Positions 7,624-9,762 of a DNA stretch of 9,762 nucleotides are shown piece by piece. Under the pieces are notes generated by a model. That model saw only the letters and a list, made by a program, of their open reading frames with translations. It was not told the DNA's origin and did no database searches. This stretch comes from Heteroscillospira sp050252415. GTDB lineage: Bacteria > Bacillota > Clostridia > Oscillospirales > Oscillospiraceae. Numbering within the stretch: the first letter of the stretch is position 1; each line of letters opens with the position of its first letter. Both the position numbers and the translations under genes were made by a program. Location: positions 1-9,762 of the forward strand of contig JBFWKZ010000095.1 in the NCBI GenBank assembly GCA_050252415.1, read 5' to 3'.

Positions 7624-7749
7624 TTAATCGTCTTTTTTACCGAATTTCTGCATGGCGCAGACGGTTAACATGATGATACCGAGAACGGCAAAAATTCCGG
7701 ACATTCCCTGACCGAAGAGCAAAATGGCGAGTGCCATGGATTCAGACAT
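7624..7749 (-). CDS. OadG-like small membrane subunit of a Na+-pump decarboxylase
   Basis: This 41-residue peptide (starts MSESMALAILLFGQGM, ends FGKKDD) has one membrane-spanning segment (about 5-32) followed by a short charged tail. Its pattern, a small N-terminus, then FGQGMSGIF, a hydrophobic run and a basic end, resembles the N-terminal anchor of OadG/MmdD-type gamma or delta subunits, which hold the decarboxylase complex together at the membrane. Those proteins are usually longer, so this is a minimal version, comparable in size to the tiny extra subunit of Veillonella methylmalonyl-CoA decarboxylase. AAGGAGG lies 7 bases before the ATG and overlaps the end of the beta-subunit gene, whose stop is 12 bases upstream. 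The coupling and strong ribosome binding site make it a credible gene. Family assignment rests on context and hydrophobicity pattern. Confidence 0.75.
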   Translation of the reverse strand: MSESMALAILLFGQGMSGIFAVLGIIMLTVCAMQKFGKKDD

Positions 7750-7761
7750 GTCTTTTCCTCC

Positions 7762-8895
7762 TTACATAAAAAACTGAAGTATAACACCGCCGGCGACGAC
7801 GGAGGCGATCTGACCGGAGACATTTGCACCAATGGCATACATGAGCAGATGATTTTGATGATCGGCTTCAATGCCCATCTTCTCAATTACCCGCGCGGAC
7901 ATGGGAAAAGCGGAAATGCCGGCCGCACCGATCATAGGGTTCATTTTTTCTTTGGTAAAGAGATTTAGTACTTTTGCAAACAGAACGCCGGCAATTGAAT
8001 CGAGTACGAAAGAGACAAGCCCGAGACTGAGAATCAGCAGCGTCTGGACAGTCACGAATTGGTCGGCCCTCATAGAGAATGAGATCGTGATGCCAAGAAG
8101 CAGCGTGATGAGGTTCGCAAGGTCCTTCTGCGCCGTCTCGGAAAGGCTGTTTAAAACTCCGCACTCGCGAATCAGGTTGCCGAACATCAGAAAGCCGACC
8201 AGTGAAACAGAGGCAGGGGCAACGAATCCGGCGGCAAAGGTAACGATAATGGGGAAGAGGATACGCATACGCCGAGTGACGCTGCCCGGGTTATAGTGCA
8301 TGCGAATGGCGCGCTCATTCTTGGTCGTGACGAGTTTGATGGCAAAGGGTTGTATGATCGGTACCAGCGCCATATAGGAGTATGCGGCCACCGCGATTGG
8401 GCCAATATATTTTGAGCCCAGAACCTGTGAGACCAGGATTGACGTCGGGCCGTCGGCCGCCCCGATGACACCGATAGAGGCGGCATCAATCAGGTCAAAG
8501 TGAAAGGCGACGGCAATGATTATTGTCAGGAATATCCCCATCTGTGCAGCGGCACCGAAGAGGAAAAGTTTTGGATTGGCGAGTAGGGGACCAAAATCGA
8601 TCATGGCGCCAATACCGATGAAGAGCAGGAGCGGGAAGGCCTCCGAGGCCTGTATTCCGGTTTCAAAAAGCCATTGAATGATGCCATGCGTCTCGCCGAT
8701 CCCCTGAGTGATTTGATTGATGACGCCGGAGGCCGGCAGATTGACGAGTATTGCGCCAAAGCCCATGGGCAGCAGAAGCGCAGGTTCGTACCCCTTCTTT
8801 ATCGCCAGCCAGATAAGTAACACGCCGACCAGATACATCACGAACTGGGAAAATGTGATGGATAGCAGCCCTTCCCAAAGAAAACTCATGTTCAT
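7762..8895 (-). CDS. Na+-translocating decarboxylase beta subunit (OadB/GcdB/MmdB family)
   Basis: This 377-residue polytopic membrane protein matches the beta subunit of sodium-pump decarboxylases, which decarboxylates carboxybiotin and exports Na+. Asp148 in GVIGAADGPTSI corresponds to the essential Asp203 of Klebsiella OadB. The block NPMIGAAGISAFPMSARV carries Asn319, Gly323, Ser328 and Arg335 at the same spacing as Asn373, Gly377, Ser382 and Arg389 of that protein, so the Na+/proton pathway looks intact. I chose the ATG at 8895: GGGGTGG lies 6 bases upstream, and the longer in-frame start at 9099 would translate the promoter and the leader hairpin. Substrate (oxaloacetate, methylmalonyl-CoA, glutaconyl-CoA or other) cannot be told from the beta subunit. 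The alpha and biotin-carrier subunits are absent from the window. Expression appears to be controlled by the structured leader upstream. Confidence 0.93.
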   Translation of the reverse strand: MNMSFLWEGLLSITFSQFVMYLVGVLLIWLAIKKGYEPALLLPMGFGAILVNLPASGVINQITQGIGETHGIIQWLFETGIQASEAFPLLLFIGIGAMIDFGPLLANPKLFLFGAAAQMGIFLTIIIAVAFHFDLIDAASIGVIGAADGPTSILVSQVLGSKYIGPIAVAAYSYMALVPIIQPFAIKLVTTKNERAIRMHYNPGSVTRRMRILFPIIVTFAAGFVAPASVSLVGFLMFGNLIRECGVLNSLSETAQKDLANLITLLLGITISFSMRADQFVTVQTLLILSLGLVSFVLDSIAGVLFAKVLNLFTKEKMNPMIGAAGISAFPMSARVIEKMGIEADHQNHLLMYAIGANVSGQIASVVAGGVILQFFM

Positions 8896-8925
8896 AATCG
8901 TCCACCCCTTATATTTTTTGCAAAT

Positions 8926-8961
8926 AAAAAGACCTGTGTTCCAATATTGGAACACAGGTCT
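8926..8961 (-). terminator. Conditional intrinsic terminator in the beta-subunit leader
   Basis: Positions 8930-8961 form a perfect 32-base palindrome (half-site AGACCTGTGTTCC, centre AATATT). On the minus strand it folds into a strong hairpin followed at once by TTTTTATTTG, a classical intrinsic terminator. It lies only 31 bases before the beta-subunit ATG and after that gene's promoter, so it must be an attenuator and not the end of another gene. Its ascending arm contains CCTGTGTT (8951-8958), which can instead pair with AACAAAGG (9039-9046) at the start of the leader. The choice between those helices would decide read-through. Confidence 0.88.
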
Positions 8962-9046
8962 GGTCATTTCAGGCAAAGCCAGAGCAAAAATGCCCATGCT
9001 TGTTGACATTGCCGCGCATACTGTGCGCTGACTACTCCCCTTTGTT
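8951..9046 (-). promoter_or_regulatory. Candidate yybP-ykoY (Mn2+-type) riboswitch aptamer
   Basis: The minus-strand leader begins with CAAAGGGGAGTAG, the 5' hallmark I recall for yybP-ykoY aptamers, and carries TGTCAAC in an internal loop (about 9002-9008), as expected for the conserved L3. Pairings found by eye: closing helix AACAAAGG (9039-9046) with CCTGTGTT (8951-8958), seven of eight pairs; GTCA (9029-9032) with TGAC (8963-8966); hairpin GCGCA/TGCGC (9014-9028); and a third arm closed by GGCA/TGCC with inner AAGC/GCTT and GGGC/GCTC. The closing helix and the terminator compete for the same strand, giving a ligand-on switch, as reported for Mn2+ control of B. subtilis yybP. The fold is seen in sequence; class and ligand follow from motif memory and need a covariance search. 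Confidence 0.75.
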
Positions 9047-9053
9047 TGATGGT

Positions 9054-9083
9054 ATCTTATCACTTTGCCGGAGCGGTTGTCAA
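9054..9083 (-). promoter_or_regulatory. Promoter of the riboswitch-beta subunit transcript
   Basis: On the minus strand a perfect TTGACA (9078-9083) is followed by an 18-base spacer and TAAGAT (9054-9059, four of six matches to TATAAT). The predicted start near 9047 falls exactly at the first base of the aptamer's closing helix, which supports both calls. Confidence 0.72.
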
Positions 9084-9417
9084 TACTTTTTATGATCAAA
9101 CGGCAACATTTTTACAGATGAAATATCATTCGTTGTTCAAGCCAATAGAGGCAAAAAATGAATAATTAATTGCCCAACGTAACGGTTTGAGCAGCCCATA
9201 AAAAACTTGGACAAATAGAGGTACCGTTCGCGGTGTTTCTGCATAAAATGCTAAAGGCTCTTCCATCCTGCATTACCGCAAATGATCAACTGCCGTCTTT
9301 GCTGAATGTAAGTGGGGAAAATGAGCCGCTTATACGCATGTGAAAATATCATTTCCTTTAGTCGTGCAGGATTTGGCATTTGGCGCCAGTTTCAATTTGG
9401 AGAAAGGAGCTGATGTA
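9084..9417. other. Intergenic region between divergent genes
   Basis: This stretch lies between the minus-strand promoter and a plus-strand open frame. No coding sequence, RNA gene, large repeat or convincing plus-strand promoter was seen. The plus-strand frame of the next gene is open back to a GTG at 9340, but that codon has no suitably spaced ribosome binding site. Confidence 0.4.
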
Positions 9418-9762
9418 ATGAGTAAACCGATTCTTTGCTTTGACACGGGAGACGAAAAAAGTATCATCGGGAAGAGGCTGAATCGATACGTCTGCCATAC
9501 GATTCGAATACGCGATAAGACCGGCGGAACGGTACCGGCTATTCCGACCGGTGACTTTTTGCGTAAATGGGCTGAGCGGATTATGGAAGCAGCCATCAAA
9601 GCTATGAAGCTGCCTCTCCATGAAGGCGAACCTATTATGAAAAAGCATGCCGGCTATGCTGCCGGGAGCTGTGTAAAGGCTATGGATCAAAAAGTCAATA
9701 GGGGCAATGATTCCAGGAAACAGCATTGGAAAGACCCCATCAGCCGTCAGGCCTTTTGTTTC
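9418..9762 (+). CDS. Hypothetical protein, 3' end cut by the window edge
   Basis: This frame is open from an ATG at 9418 to the right edge (115 codons, no stop), with AAAGGAG 8 bases before the ATG. It begins MSKPILCFDTGDEKSIIGKR. The visible part is basic and has a region likely to be helical (DFLRKWAERIMEAAIKAMKL, about residues 46-65). No family or catalytic motif was recognised, and no function is proposed. Support comes from the ribosome binding site and the open length. A 122-codon frame on the opposite strand overlaps it but has no recognisable features. It is transcribed away from the beta-subunit operon, so it is not part of it. Confidence 0.5.
   Translation, partial: MSKPILCFDTGDEKSIIGKRLNRYVCHTIRIRDKTGGTVPAIPTGDFLRKWAERIMEAAIKAMKLPLHEGEPIMKKHAGYAAGSCVKAMDQKVNRGNDSRKQHWKDPISRQAFCF

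Noticed and set aside
8930..8961. Palindrome as the terminator of a gene to the right
   Set aside because: A TTGACA promoter lies between it and any gene to the right, and no minus-strand gene ends in 8962-9762, so it belongs to the leader of the beta-subunit gene.
8896..9099. In-frame upstream extension of the beta-subunit gene to an ATG at 9099
   Set aside because: It would translate through the promoter, the aptamer and the terminator palindrome, giving a 68-residue leader unlike the family. The ATG at 8895 has a suitable GGGGTGG and gives a normal membrane-protein N-terminus.
9358..9726. Minus-strand open frame of 122 codons at the right edge
   Set aside because: It has no recognisable features, and it opposes the plus-strand frame that has a proper AAAGGAG before its ATG.
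1..9762. CRISPR array, transposase, phage or tRNA genes
   Set aside because: No repeated spacer pattern, transposase motif, integrase motif or cloverleaf was found on either strand by eye.

Overview
This 9.8 kb window comes from an anaerobic Firmicute, most likely of the clostridial or oscillospiral type. The evidence is strong AAGGAGG-type ribosome binding sites, a base composition near 50% G+C, a 2-hydroxyacyl-CoA dehydratase-type activase system, a sodium-pump decarboxylase membrane subunit and a short KdpDE-like two-component system. No rRNA, tRNA, CRISPR array or insertion sequence was found. Every confidently identified gene is on the minus strand, so transcription runs from high to low coordinates. 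One unidentified gene on the plus strand runs off the right edge.

There are three minus-strand transcription units. (1) About 9083 to 7493: a promoter, then a structured leader that looks like a yybP-ykoY (Mn2+-type) riboswitch with a switchable intrinsic terminator. It is followed by an OadB/GcdB/MmdB-family Na+-translocating decarboxylase beta subunit and a 41-residue OadG-like membrane peptide. The carboxyltransferase and biotin-carrier subunits are not in the window. (2) About 7457 to 5339: a sensor kinase carrying only the C-terminal half of KdpD (DUF4118 membrane block, HisKA, HATPase), and a KdpE-type response regulator translationally coupled to it by an 11-base overlap. No kdpFABC pump genes are present. 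(3) About 5320 to 216: a perfect-consensus sigma-70 promoter, a DUF2284 cysteine-rich protein, a 993-residue protein with two activase ATPase domains, and a 423-residue protein related to the dehydratase component. The last two overlap by 11 bases and together match the layout of the single roughly 1,400-residue protein common in Firmicutes. A strong hairpin follows the last gene.

Functionally, unit 3 looks like an ATP-driven low-potential electron-transfer system with iron-sulfur proteins, whose substrate cannot be read from sequence. Unit 1 looks like part of a Na+-motive decarboxylase under cation-responsive attenuation. Unit 2 is a membrane-sensing regulator of unknown input. The most interesting item is the leader at 8926-9046: a complete aptamer-like fold whose closing helix competes with a 32-base perfect palindrome that forms the terminator, placed before a gene that is not an obvious manganese exporter.
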